A stretch of 64,000 bases of DNA from Spongospora subterranea f. sp. subterranea (GCA_049724395.1 JAUGWO010000150.1:44280-108279); one strand, 5' to 3'; counted from the first letter of the stretch, positions 47,831 through 59,905 are shown. Notes: generated by a model not told the origin, from the letters alone. A program made the numbers and translations.

Positions 47831-50426
47831 GCAAGGACGGACCAGAGAGAGGGAGAGAGGGAAAAAAGAGAGAGAGATTTATTAAAGAAGATTCTCAAAG
47901 AGATCATGAGTACAGTACTGTGTAGTGCAGTACATTCCCCTTTCAGAAAAAGAAATCTAGTGAAAGAAATTTAGACTGGTAACTCTTTTACAAGATGATG
48001 GTCAGAATTATCTGACAAAAACTGTTGTACTACAGTAGGAATATCCTCTTAGCTTGGTTCTGGTCTGTCCCGGTTGGTGGCAGGTTAGGACCAGGTCAGT
48101 GTGAGACTTGAGTTCGAAAACCCCGTGGGCAGGGATTTTGGGGAACACCCTAAGGTTTTGGCCAGCTAATACGGAAGTAGAGCGAAGGTTGAGCATGGCA
48201 GGAACGAACCTCTGGAAAAATAGACAGCTGATTTGTAATGATGCGACTTGGGTTCAAGGCATTGTGGTGTTCCGTAAGGGAATTTTCCCCCGTGTCCTAA
48301 TGGTAAGGGGGTTTTTAGTGAGTCAGGTCATGGGATCAACCTCACACTACTACAATGTCGGTCAGACTGCAGAACATTCAGCGAAGGTATCTATTGCAAG
48401 TGCGAGCTTGCTACTGGGAGGAGCTTTAGAGGCGAGAGCCGAAAAAGTGAATCTTGGCCCGATAGCCAAGGGACCGGCAAACCTGCATGAAAAATGCGAA
48501 CTCAATCACAAAAAAAAAAAAAAAGGAATATCCTCCAGCATTGTATCAAAAGGTTCCCAAGTGGCGTCAGTGGTTTCAAAACCACTCCACTGGATGAGGA
48601 GGTCCAGTTGTCCAGACTCTGGATTGCGACGAATGTCGATAATGCTTGCCACTTCGAATTTGGTGGAGGATGTTACTCCTATATTATCCAGAAGAGCTGT
48701 GGTAACCTGTAAGTCACGATCGCAGTAGTATTTCAAACGTTGAGCGTGGATTTCAGTTCGCTCGCCGGTGATTAGAAATTCCACACGGTATATGTGGTCG
48801 TTGATCATACCAATAATACGAGCAGGTCCGAGCCAATTACACACGGTTTTATGTGAAAACCGCTTGATATTGGAGGCGACGAGCACGTAGTCGCCAGTTG
48901 TGAAATTGATTGGCTTAGTGCGAGCATCCTTGGAGCGGGACCGATGTTGTTGTGCACGCTGTTTGGATAAACGACCAGCGACTTGTTGATGGATGGCGTC
49001 AATCGACGATGCGAGTTGAGCCGTTAGTGACTGAATACGACCAGGAGTTACTGGGATGTCACTTACTGAATCCAAAAACGGTACAAATATCGTGGATAGT
49101 AGTGTTGTAGGATTAAGACCTGTCATGATTGTGACAGGAGAATAACCGATTGGTGGCCGTACACGTTGGTTCAAAGCCATGTTAACGATGGGGAGAATGA
49201 AAGGCCAATGGACGTCAAAAGCGAGACTACATTCAGAGAGTAGTTTCTTCAAAGTCTCAAGAATATGCCGGTTCACGATTTCCACCGTTCCGTTTGCCCA
49301 TGGGGTGTAGGCCGTCGTGAAATGTCGTGATATGTGTAGACGACTGCAGAGCTCGTCGATCACACGGGTTTTGAAGTGAGTTCCCTGATCGGACACATGT
49401 TGATGCACGATTCCAAACCGTTTGAACCAGTCGATTAGACCGGTTGCCACTGTGTGATGATCGGCAGATTCACACGGGATTAGTTCCACGAAGGCGGAGA
49501 AATCGTCCTTGATCACTAGAATATATTGAAATGAGTGAGGAACGCCTTTCTTGACTTTAGAAATGCACAGGAAATCATAATGCAGAACACGATTAGGTTG
49601 AGTTGCATGCATTGCATAACCAAAAGAACGGGGAACGACAGACCCGTTGACCCGTAGGCAATGTAAACATTTGGAAACAAACTCGGTTATCATACTGTTC
49701 ATGTTCTGCCACCAGAACCACTTGCGGATGAGCTTGATCGAGGAGTCCGATACAAGATGACCGGATATTCCCATGTGGGCCACGACCATGATCCGAAGTT
49801 GCATTTGGAATGATGCGATCCAAAACCTAACCGGTTGATGTCTTTCATGTTTCGTTGTCAGATGGCTTCGTGGGTACATGATTCTGGAGATGATCGGACT
49901 GTAAATGAGTAGGTTCTGTCTGCAGATATGATGATTGATCCGCTGCGATGGATTCGAGAGTTGGCCATAAGAAATCTTTGGCGATGTGGTAGGCCTCGAA
50001 AGAAGCTACCAATTTCTTGTTATAAAATGATGATGTCATCGGTGATATGGGCCACAACAGGTTCCGAAACAGGGGCTCCCATCGAGTCAGAATGTCGGCC
50101 CAGACGTTGGTGGTTCCATCTATGTGTTCAATTACAAAATCAAACGAGCGTAATTGGAGTCGCCAGCGTTCAAGACGATCTCCGCTGGTTCGACTAACAG
50201 GAAGACTCCGACTGTTGGGATCAAATAAGAATGTTAGGTTTCTGTGATCTGTAAGAAGACGAAACTTCTTCCCAATCAGATAGGGCTTCAAACGGGTGGC
50301 ACCCTCCAACTATGGGATATGCCTCCTTTTCTATAATCGCCTAATTCAGTTGACTACCTTCAAACTGCCACTAAGACAAGCTAGCAGTTCATGGCGTTGT
50401 CGTTCCACAGATTTTCCTAGATCCTG
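47831..50426 (-). mobile_element. Ty3/gypsy element, family A, left copy (RNase H, integrase, chromodomain, LTR start)
   Basis: Fossil in minus orientation. Parts from right to left: RNase H (LLTDHRNLTFLFDPNSRSL near 50250), a spacer, integrase with zinc finger (CLHCLRVNGSVV) and core (LHYDFLCISKVKKG, HVSDQGTHFK, YTPWANGTVEIVNRH; about 49880-49150), and a C-terminal chromodomain (LLIQWSGF...DATWEP, about 48560-48640). A purine tract (ctgaaaggggaa on the minus strand) ends at about 47935 and the LTR appears to start there with TGTACTGCAC. A SINE sits in the 3' part (48049-48523). The right side ends at 50426, where the family B LTR begins. The integrase and RNase H style is like that of oomycete Ty3 elements. 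Broken, but nearly identical in sequence to the right copy, hence young. Confidence 0.88.
48049..48523 (+). mobile_element. SINE, about 475 bases, A-tailed, with target-site duplication
   Basis: The insertion ends in a run of 15 A (48509-48523) and is flanked by a perfect 12-base direct repeat aggaatatcctc (48037-48048 and 48524-48535). Both flanks belong to the same family A element, which fixes the insertion borders. Near the 5' end, gagttcgaaaacccc (about 48112) resembles a Pol III B box, and a second tRNA-like stretch (tgtcctaatggtaagg, gggatcaacctc) lies at about 48293-48345. No coding capacity. It is younger than the host element. Confidence 0.78.
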
Positions 50427-51117
50427 TTAGGCCCCCCACACCAGTCAATAATATCTATCCATATTACCTATATACGATATGAGTCTTCGGGCTCAGATCG
50501 TATTATTAGTTCTAGTAAAGCACCACGTTTAGCCTCAGCCTCTGTTAGTTCCTTCTCTCTAGTTTTAGCTTAAGCCCTATAGTTCGTTCCGTCCAGGTCT
50601 TTACACAATACGATCCGCCCCTAGATTTACGCACCTTATATCCCTAATTTAAGTACCTTCTTCTCCTCTCTCTCTAACCCCGGTTCCCGTACCTTCGTCT
50701 TTCTTTACCTCTAGCTCCTTCTTCTCCTCTCTCTCTAACCCCGGTTCCCGTACCTTCGTCTTTCTTTCCCTCTAGCTCCCTCTTCTCCTCTCTCTCTAAC
50801 CCCGGTTCCCGTACCTTCGTCTTTCTTTCCCTCTAGCTCCTGCTTCTCCTCTCTCTAGCCTAGGTTTACGTACCTTATTCCCCCGTTTTCTCTAATCTCT
50901 TCTTACCTTCGTCGACATGCTTAACGACCCAAGCCCCGACCACCCTGTGGCGCGGGCCCCACTCATCCCGCGCATTTACCCTGTCATGGTGTATTTGTAT
51001 CTAAATAAACCTCACTCGGATTTATCACCAATTGGTTGTGCAAGATATCTTGCCGATCCGAGTCATTATTGTTGCCTTACATCGTAGGCGACCATCATAT
51101 TACGTCGTACGAATAGC
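50427..51117 (+). repeat. 5' LTR of family B element
   Basis: The left border is fixed by the end of family A sequence at 50426 and the TG start; the right part (50972-51117) is repeated at 53876-54021 and, inverted and diverged, at 59756-59900. It includes a pyrimidine-rich block of 61-base repeats. Confidence 0.7.
50654..50860 (+). repeat. 61-base tandem repeats in the LTR
   Basis: Three full units and a partial fourth of a pyrimidine-rich 61-base sequence containing cttctcctctctctctaacc and ccggttcccgtaccttcgtc. Units span about 50654-50714, 50715-50775, 50776-50836, then a diverged part. Its place upstream in the LTR suggests promoter or enhancer repeats. Confidence 0.85.
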
Positions 51118-52244
51118 GTTGGTAACCCGAACGCGTTACAAAGGCCTTTACAACAAACTAAGCGTTATTGCATTTAATCTAATTTGTTTATTTTTTGCTT
51201 TGTCCCGTCATGGCCGGAGGCAAGGGCAATTTCGTTCTGGATGAGGAAGAGATGAAGGACCCAGCGGAATATTTGGAACCAGTGGAATCATTCGCGAAGG
51301 GGAGCGAAAAACCCGAATTCCAAAGCGGCGTTGGTTCAATATATAGACCAAGGTCTGGATGAAAGATTTTCCAGATTCGAGGAGCTGATATCGAAGAAAT
51401 TATCATTGGTATTAACCAAGGTGATGGAACCCGATCATATTCCCCCAAATATCCAGCAGGAGGTTAAATATAAAATCGACACACCCGAGTCGCCGGAGGT
51501 TCTTGTTAGGCACGTCAAGGATATACCACTGAAAGGACTCCCGCGTTTTTTGCCGAGCACATATCTCAGGAGGACGCTTGTCGCCTGGTGGGCCATAAGG
51601 TTAGCCCCGAGCCATTCGGACCAAGATGTCTTAGTATGTCGCTTCCTGAAGTTCGAGGAGTTTGATTCCAGCTTTCGCATACTCACAGATGTCTATGACG
51701 ACACTGCTCGGGGATCAGCATTTTTACGCTGCCTCAATGGGCCGGTTCAAGCTCGGGCGATTCGGTTGGGAACCACGTCATATAAGGCCTTACGATCAGG
51801 ACTGGCGGCGGCTTATCGAGACCAACCGGGGGTACAGCAAGCGCTTATATTGGAAATGCAGGAGCGGTTTGGACGGATTTCACGACAAGCTGGTGAGCCC
51901 ATATGTGATTTTATTACGCGATTCAAGGATTTGTGGGAAAAAACAAAGTTATTGCCAAACCAATGTTACCTCCACGAAGCAACCATCTGTCGTCAATTTG
52001 TTGATTCGTTCGCATTGATTGATCCGGAATTTTATCAGCACTTGGCTCGGAATGGCGTCCGCCAAGTGGCTCAGCTTAAGATGGTTACAGATATGGTTAC
52101 TGACCTATGGTCACGAGAGCTGCAGGCGCGAACGGTGTTGAGAAATCTCAAGAAGGAATCGGGAGTCAGTGGTCGAGCCAATATTTTACCGGCGTCTAAA
52201 GCCTCCATTGTACCACCGAAATCAAACCCCGGCTCAGGAAGCGG

Positions 52245-52718
52245 TATGGTATGGTATACAAAGGTTCGCGGGTTCTTATGGGTCGGGTAATCCTGTGTAC
52301 TACCAGGTTTTTCCCTACTTCCGCCTGGCCGCTACAAGTAGCTTGGGTATCCACTGAAGGAACCTATTAAACCAGCTGGATTAAGCAACATAACCTGTCC
52401 TAACGACCACACCGAATGGGACCTGCCCCCACCCGATTACATTGTCTATCCAGAGTTTTTCGAGTTTTACTGCAAGCAGCTCTCCCTCCCACATTCACCC
52501 GAGCCATGTGGTCAGACCCATTTATTTTAACGAGGTTATTCTCCTCGGCACTTCATGATTACCCGGATTAGTGCGTTAAGGAAATAAAGCTTTTTAGAGA
52601 GGTGTATGCTTGACCTCTTCGGCATCACTGACCAATCTCATCATCTAAGAATCGAAGTCCGGACCTCAGCGTTGCTAGCCACGGAGCTCACCCATTAGGC
52701 TAACTCCTCAGATAACTA
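52245..52718 (-). mobile_element. tRNA-derived SINE inside family B element
   Basis: About 474 bases flanked by a perfect 12-base direct repeat ctcaggaagcgg (52233-52244 and 52719-52730). On the minus strand the head reads gagttagcctaatgggtgag (about 52708-52689), a perfect Pol III A box TAGCCTAATGGG, and cttcgattct about 40 bases on, a good B box. The far end is a short tandem tail (ccataccatacc type, near 52245-52260). The interrupted sequence is uninterrupted in the diverged inverted copy near 61530, which independently supports the insertion. It differs in sequence from the SINE at 48049. Confidence 0.85.
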
Positions 52719-53875
52719 CTCAGGAAGCGGCGATGTTCCAAGCACCACAATTAATGGCCAGCGGACCCTAATATGCTTTAGCTGTAACGGTCCTCATCAT
52801 CTTCGGGATTGCCCCAGTACGTCGGAGCAGGAGCGGCAGCGAGCCATTGAGCGAAAGTTCGGGAAAACCAAGTCGTCGAATTCGCCGCCGGTCGTTCGCC
52901 GAACATTGCTTCAGGAGCTTCCCGAGAACTTCGCTGTCGTGATTCAGCCCACGTTAAGGAGTCATTCTCCTCCACATACGCGAACCATGTGTGTGAACCA
53001 GCCATTGCTTATGTCCCGTCATCACAGGGGCCATTTTCCACCTTTCAAACGGATTTAGGTATCAAATCCGTTCCAATAAACTATTCGCAATTATAGTTGC
53101 CAACAAAACCATTTTTTGCCTGCAAAGTCTCGGTGCTTGCCCCTGACAGTCGCTATAGGATGGTTCAAAGCTGCCTTATGTTTTAGACTATGGAGCCGAA
53201 GCGGTCGTACTGTCTTGTCGATATGCAGACAAATTATTGTCACGGTGCCCTATGGCGATCAAAAGCCGTGTTGACGCGGATGGCGGCTATATTATTTTTG
53301 GTGCTCGTCAATTCCCGGTTAAGGTGGAGGGCGTCATTATCTTCGATTTAGTAGTTACGACGGCAGTTGGCCGTATTCACCTTGAGAACATTGCATTTCA
53401 GTTGGTTGACGTGGAACTACAGGAAGTATTCCTGAGCCGCTCGATTTTGGATCGCATTGGTCTGGATTTGGAGAGCCTATTCGGGAACTTTCGGAGTCAT
53501 GCCCAAGATTTGACGTTGCGTCATTGAATCCAGCTGGCAACATGCAAAGGTTACGACGAATTCGTGATGTTTCTCCTGCAGCTGATTCCGTCAATACATC
53601 AATGGAGCGGATGGATGACGAATTTGAAACTGAGATTTCCATCCCACAAGATCCACAGGCGTGGAAAGCAATGAAAGATGCGGTGGTGGAGGCTGCTGAA
53701 GCTTTACCCGTGGAATTCAAGCCAGAATTACGACAAATGTTATTAGATGAATTCGCCGATATTTTTCGAAGCGGCCTCTCGGCGGATCCGCCGATCAAGA
53801 TCCCTCCTCTATCTATACCAGTTGATTGACGGCGCTAAGGCGTTCCGATGATGCGCCCACTCATTATCAGTTTCT

Positions 53876-54021
53876 GCATTTACCCTGTCATGGTGTATTT
53901 GTATCTAAATAAACCTCACTCGGATTTATCACCAATTGGTTGTGCAAGATATCTTGCCGATCCGAGTCATTATTGTTGCCTTACATCGTAGGCGACCATC
54001 ATATTACGTCGTACGAATAGC
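53876..54021 (+). repeat. Second copy of family B LTR end
   Basis: Nearly identical to 50972-51117 (gcatttaccctgtcatggtg to cgtcgtacgaatag). Only the LTR's last part is recognisable here. Confidence 0.85.
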
Positions 54022-54059
54022 TATCTCCAATCTCACACCGTATATCGCAAAACCATCTC

Positions 54060-54125
54060 TCCTTGCGTACTTTAAAAGCTTTTAATATATTAATAAATAT
54101 ATTAATAAATTAATATATTTATCAA
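54060..54125. repeat. AT-only low-complexity stretch
   Basis: A run of taatatattaataaatatat type sequence immediately right of the family B element; simple repeat. Confidence 0.7.
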
Positions 54126-54469
54126 TAGTCGGTTCGTGCTGTGGATTTCTGCGTTTTCGGCGCTGTCCATTTGCGTCTCCCGATATGTTCATCAACGATC
54201 GCATCGCCCATGAACGGCGGTGTTTGCTGACGGTGACAAGTTTGGCCATGTTCCAGTTCCTGTTGGACTGAGCCGATGTTGACGCCAAGCGCGACGCTCG
54301 GTCGAACTCCCTTGACGGTCGCCAGCCGCTTTCGTGTGTGCAAAATCGGGCCATTGCAACTGTGCCGATTTGAGCGGCAATAGCCCACTGATGAATGATG
54401 CAAGGATCGTGTTTCCTCACAATTCGTTGTGATTTTAGAGTTGGCCCGTTCCTGTTCCACAGGTCGTTT

Positions 54470-55272
54470 GGAATTTCAAATATCTTGTCGAAGCAGGTAG
54501 ACCGGCGTTAATCCTGGCCCTGATTTATCGACAATTGCGAGTAAGGTCGTCGGTGAACGAGGTCTTATCGAGAGTTGATCACTTGATTCAGTGTGGGTAT
54601 CGGGGAACTGCTGCTGGACAATGACGCCAATGTCAACGCCGCCGACATCAGAGGACGGACCGCCGTCATGTTCGCTGCGAAATGGGGGAAGGTATGTTTC
54701 GACACCGCTTTTGTTGATCACGAGAGTCTCAATTTATACGATTATGTTGTTGTTGTTATTGTTGGGTGGGTTTCTTTCTTTTTTTCATCGTTGATGTCGG
54801 TTGTACCTTGACAATATATTGGCCATATCGCCACACACTGGACCGTGTGTTGTCTCGATCTCGGGGCAGCGCCGCTCTCGTCGTCGACGGCTAGGTGTCT
54901 CAGATTTACGTGAATAGTGAGTGATTGGATCCAATGGCGCGTTCACTGTTCGTTGACAATCTGCCAAAATTTGCAATCACAAACAAATTAACTAGATGAC
55001 GACGCATCGCATTGTCTTGTCAGCCCGACCAACAGACATTTACGAGTATTTTCTAATGTCTCGTGGGAATTTATACGTTGACAACAGGGCTTTGATTCGG
55101 ACCCAATTTTAATCATTTGCAGTGTTCTGCACGAAGTTGAATCAGCACAATGTTCTGTGGCGTCGTGTGCTCGATCGAGACGCGAGGACTTGTGCTGGCG
55201 ACATTTCAACGCAAAAACTCACCGTGCCGGGAAAGCATCCGTACAGGCCGTTCAAGGTGTTGCGCCGGATAG
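54470..55272 (+). CDS. Ankyrin-repeat gene fragment, possibly with F-box-like exon
   Basis: An ankyrin-like stretch is split by a short intron (about 54540-54591): GRPALILALIYRQLR, then IGELLLDNDANVNAADIRGR and TAVMFAAKWGK, ending at a GT donor (54690). The two halves match the 33-residue ankyrin consensus but join one base out of frame, so the splice is misread or the gene is damaged. A later exon (about 55120-55270) reads KLNQHNVLWRRVLDRDARTC and KHPYRPFKVLRRI between a good acceptor (tttgcag, 55121) and a donor (ggtaatc); the LWRR pattern recalls F-box proteins, but weakly. This is an island of host-like sequence between retroelements and may be a pseudogene. Confidence 0.45.
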
Positions 55273-55462
55273 GTAATCGAGGCTGGTACTCAACGCTCTG
55301 AGGTCCAAAGACGCCACACGTCGCTCTTACATCGAAGAGCATCAAGATTTGACTGCAGCGGCCGCTACAGGCTCAATTTATGCCCAACGAAAGCTGAAAC
55401 CAGCGTCGTCATGTGTAATCATGATTGGAATCTTCTAAAGCCGCACATACTCTGTTTGTCTG

Positions 55463-56062
55463 TCAGACTTGGCTTTCGAATTTTGTCCAGTATCGCCACT
55501 TGGAAACAAGAGGTTTAGAATTGGAAAGCTCGGTATACGGGTTGGTGATATGGGATGGATGTTTCGGAAGCACGGTGCCCATCATGTCGACAATGTGAAA
55601 CTCCTGTTCTGCAGAAAACCCATACAACTTTTGCATGAGACCAACGCTGTGCAATTGCTGTTGACTTAAGGCCCGATCGATTGCGGATTCAACGTCATGA
55701 ACAGGATATGACAGGACGCTTCTTCCGTCAAATCATTTCCAGATATCAGAGGTCCATAACATCTTCACAAAAAACAAAAACATTTCCTATTTCGAACTAG
55801 TCAGATGGAGTCACCAGCCGATCTCCAGCCCAAATACCTCCTTGCGAAGTGATGCCAACCGCTTATCCAAATTTGAATGTCCGACTTTGGTGGATGTTTT
55901 GGACTCGGCTTTTGGAGTTGACCACAGGTTAGTGGTATGAAAGGGGACTTTGAGATTGGTGTAGTCACGCTGTAGAAATTGTGTGGATGCGAAGCCGCAA
56001 TTAAGGGCGATTAGAACAGTACCGTGCTCAGCAAGCCATAAGCACACCCTTTGCAAAAGCAC
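55463..56062 (-). CDS. Unrecognised minus-strand exons
   Basis: Two open stretches: 56062-55811, reading VCLWLAEHGTVLIALNCGFA, RDYTNLKVPFHTTNLWSTPK and LDKRLASLRKEVFGLEIGW to a stop; and 55654-55463, reading MQKLYGFSAEQEFHIVDMMG. The first has a protein-like composition and may be a last exon. No family match. Confidence 0.35.
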
Positions 56063-56524
56063 ACACGTACAATGCCAAACGGCGAGGTTTCAACAGAAGG
56101 GAAAACAGCCAGATACGGAATAAAATTGAAGCACATGGAGAGATATTCAATACAGCGCTCATTTGAAATAAGCTGTTGATGATTATTCCCGATGATGGAA
56201 GGACTGCGAAGGATGAGGAATTGACAAAATTGTGGAGGCCAGAGTGAGCAATTCATGAACCTGTAGAGGCCAAAATGATGAATTGCTGAATTTATGGAGA
56301 CCAGAATGACAGGGTTCTAGTTGGAAATCTGAGTTCAATATATTGTTGTTTTGACTCCAACCTGCTTCTGTCAAAATGTTGTTGTAATGACAAATGAGTC
56401 CGACGACTTGAAACAAAGAAGAGTAGAGCGACCTACATTAAAATCGTTGAGGACAACTTTGTTAACCCCCCTTTCAGGGAAGAGCAGAACGAACCCGTTG
56501 ATGAGATTCAATTCGACATCATCG

Positions 56525-56690
56525 ACAAACAATAGAGAAGATCCACTTGATGATGATAATGGCGACAATCGACAATCAAAATAGAGAAGTATCGGTGGAT
56601 TCAATTGATGAAGATAAAGGCGACAATCGTCAATCAATAGAGAATAATCGGGTGATCCACTTGATGATGATAATGGCGACAATTGACTGT
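56525..56690. repeat. Short tandem repeat, period about 56 bases
   Basis: Three imperfect units built on gatgatgataatggcgacaa and tcaatcaaaatagagaa. Simple minisatellite. Confidence 0.7.
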
Positions 56691-56699
56691 TACTGTTTA

Positions 56700-59600
56700 T
56701 TTATATTTTGTCGGCAATGACATATAGCAATACGTTGGATTGCCTTTGAACTTTGAGCAATGTTTCATCGCGAATGCACGTCGGATCCTATTTCGCCATT
56801 CAGCATCATCGGGACTGCCGCGAATAATTTTTACGCATCGATGAACCGCATCGTTTCATGAACATCAACGATTGAAATTGAATTTCATCCTCATTCTTGT
56901 GAATTTGCCGAACTGGCATGAACCAGCGGGATCGCTTGAAGGATCGATGTCTGGAATAATTCAGTCTGACGGGTTCTTCTGCATTTGCCGAAAGGTTGGG
57001 CGATCAGGTCATTGAAGAACGATTTGACCAACACATTGCTCATTTTGAAACCATTCGCTGATCATGCGCATCATTGCATCAAAAGACGCATTGTCACGAT
57101 TGAAGGTCGTTTGAAAAGCTGATTATCGGCAATCTATTCGTTCTGAATGGAAATGGCCGGCTTTCAATCATAAATTCGACCTCAACTCATTGTCTTTCTG
57201 AGATTGCCGAGTCGCCAGACTATCATGCGAAGATTCACTGACTTGTCTTCGACGGACTGATCCCACGACGGGCTGTTCATATGGCTAATGATCGTTTCCA
57301 TCAGGCCAACAAATCATCGAGCTTCCGATTCAAGACCGATGCACAAACTGGTTTTGCAGTTTTTCCAAATGCGTGTCGTCAATTCGTGGCGACCTTGAAT
57401 TTGACAGTTCCAGGCATTAAAACGCCATCGCCGATTTGCAACATTGTATTGCACGAGTATTATATCAGTTTTAGGACAGATCGTTCATGAAAACAACGAT
57501 TGAACCCGACTGTTCCAGAAAGTGCAATTTACTTGATGAGGAGCATCTGCAAAAATTTTACACCGCGTCAGAACCAGTAAATATTAGTATTAAACTTTCA
57601 TCGGAAATCTGCCTGTGGTCATGCATCCTAATCCTGGATAGTGCCGCATCCCAAAAAAATCCGATCCATCTCATTTCATGAACGCAGTTCGATCAGCTTC
57701 CTTCGTCACGTTGCGCAATGTGCATTTCAACAGACCTGGTTACATGACATCGACTCTTCGAATGGTTAATTCCCACGTATGAACTTCCAACGCGATCGAA
57801 CACCAGCTGCATGAATGGAACGCTGCGGGAAATTGATCCACTCTGACTGGGAAATTCGCATCCTGACCCTGAATCCGTTTTTTCAACGCCACTGCGCATC
57901 TCCATGGTGACGTTGATGTTCACAATTCCTATGATCTGTGCCCACAATTTACTTGCACCAAATTGGTTCATTATGGAAGTTCGGGTCAGCACCAAACACA
58001 ATAAACCAATGCTTTCATGGACATCGATGCGAATGCCTGCAATTGATCGCTCAAGGCCGATGCCAGATGAGCTTCCTGCGGATGGCAAATCCTGGACCTG
58101 AGGAATCCAAGTGGCAATTTCATAGATGGCCAACATAGAACTTGCGTTGGCAGCCGGTCTCGGCAGGCCTGGCCGACACCGTGACGCATTTCGCCGCCGT
58201 CAAGTCGTCCCGTACCGATCCGTGATTAAGCAAGAACTCGCACAGGAAAGAAGCAACGGCATCTTCGAAATGTAAATTCAAGCTTCAAGCATTGCAAGAA
58301 CCTTTCCAACATGCATCAGCAATTTCGGAGTGTTCCGTTATCCAGCAGCGCCGGCAGAATCATTGGTTGCATCTTAACGATGTGTCATGAAGTCTTCACC
58401 GCACGGTGGTACTTGATCTCGCTGGATGCCCGCAAGGCACGTGATTTGCTTTCAACCACATCCAATCCAAACTCGGATGACTTCCATTCCTGAAATTGTA
58501 ATGAGATCGATTGGACCGGTCGTGACAGCATCTAAACACAATAGGACAGATCGACGGGTCGAACACTGAAAATCATCCCTAAAACTTGCGTTCAGTCAAT
58601 ACCAGCCGCGATTTTGATCTGCCAGAATGACATAACGTAGAAGCTTTAAGATCACATCGCTCACTGATTCAAAAATTTCATGCGATTGCATGTATCATGC
58701 ACGCTTGGAATCGTCAGTTTTTTGACACAAGTTGCCTTCAGAACACGAATCGCCCAGATCAAAGTTCGAAATAGGAAAAGACGAACCTGATTCCAATGTC
58801 CGTCCATGGCCTATGCGATCAGATCGACCTCTCCGATACGTTTGAGATTCCCAGGTTGCACAAACGTTCAGGAATGAGCACCTCAATGGCCCAATATCAT
58901 TGTCAAGGATTTCATCTTAACTGTGCACTTGCATTGTAATAGCAACCCTGGGCCGGAACAACTTGTCGAACAAACAAATCTGTTTTCATCTTTGAATCGA
59001 ACTTCGTTCGAACGATATCAACCACAAGCCAACTGAAATAACGACGGCATTTTCGCCATTCAATCGAATGTCATCGTTGAATCTCAACAGAAGCCGAACC
59101 AATGGCAATGCTTATGCGAACAGATTTTCGGATTCAGTTTGGTATCTGGAAGCCATCTGATATCATTGGCGGTTACGTTGACGTCAAGTCCGAATGAACC
59201 CAGCAAAGTCCATCCTTCATAAACCGGCCTCGAAGCGTTCATCTCCATCGTTTTGATGCGAATTTAAGCGTGATTTGCACGATCAGCCATTAGGCCTAAA
59301 CGATTCATCTTGGTGCAGGCATCATCGGCATTAACTGGAAACTTCGATTTGCAGTCAGTTCGAATCGAAACCTTGTCGAATCAGCGATAGTTGCAGTCGC
59401 ATGCGCATGGCATGCTCAACCGATTTGAAATGAAGGTTGTCTCATGCGAGCATTGGTCGATAGACAGTTGGTGTCATGATGACCGTCTTCCATTCCGGAA
59501 TCAGAACCAACGTCCAAGCCTTCGGGAGTTCATCGGACGCAATAATCGTTGCGGTTCGATCCGAATGCCTGGAGTAACGCTAAAATTGCGCCGAAAAACT

Positions 59601-59755
59601 TCCGACAAGGACCACATCGCGAATGCCGATATATTGATCAACAAATTAATTTCATGCGCCTGCTATCGTTCAATAGAGCATAACTCCAAGCTTTTTCTTC
59701 TACCCTTTGTCTCAGGAGAGCATGGTCATTCGTAACGCGTGCGGGAAACCATCGA
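56700..59755. other. Unreadable stretch, no supported gene
   Basis: About 3 kb with no convincing open frames on either strand, and many recurring short words (tcatgaac, cgattgaa, gatcgatg). It resembles neither the host exons nor the clean retroelement parts. The right end (about 59600-59755), read on the minus strand, resembles the leader between LTR and gag of family B. See the findings for the idea that it is a blended or scrambled copy. Confidence 0.4.
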
Positions 59756-59905
59756 GCTATTCGTACGACGTAATATGATGGTCGCCTACGATGTAAGGCA
59801 ACAATAATGACTCGGATCGGCAAGATATCTTGCACAACCAATTGGTGATAAATCCGAGTGAGGAGACGATACAAATACACGTCATGACATGACGACTGAA
59901 ATGCG
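59756..59905 (-). repeat. Inverted, diverged copy of family B LTR end
   Basis: On the minus strand it matches 50972-51117, very closely in its inner part (ctcactcggatttatcacca to cgtcgtacgaatag) and less well at the outer end. It is followed leftwards by tggtttcccgcacgcgttac, which resembles the candidate primer-binding site of family B at 51120. Confidence 0.8.

Larger units (their letters stand above)
50427..54021 (+). mobile_element. LTR retrotransposon, family B (gag and protease), nested beside family A
   Basis: Fossil in + orientation. The 5' LTR runs from TGTTAGGCCC at 50427 to about 51117. A candidate primer-binding site (tggtaacccgaacgcg) starts at 51120. Gag begins near 51210 (MAGGKGNFVLDEEEM) and continues to about 52950 (readable parts LILEMQERFGRISRQAG, ICDFITRFKDLWEK, MVTDMVTDLWSREL), with a SINE inside (52245-52718). 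A retropepsin-like domain lies at about 53230-53525 and a pre-RT linker at 53524-53829. The last 146 bases of the LTR recur at 53876-54021. No RT, RNase H or integrase part was seen, so it would depend on another element. Broken. Confidence 0.8.

Noticed and set aside
52630-52718. Functional tRNA gene on the minus strand
   Set aside because: A and B boxes are present, but no proper acceptor stem or anticodon arm can be formed by eye, and the stretch is the head of a bounded SINE insertion.
55811-56062. Methyltransferase-like C-terminus
   Set aside because: The resemblance was to loose composition only; no SAM-binding motif is visible.
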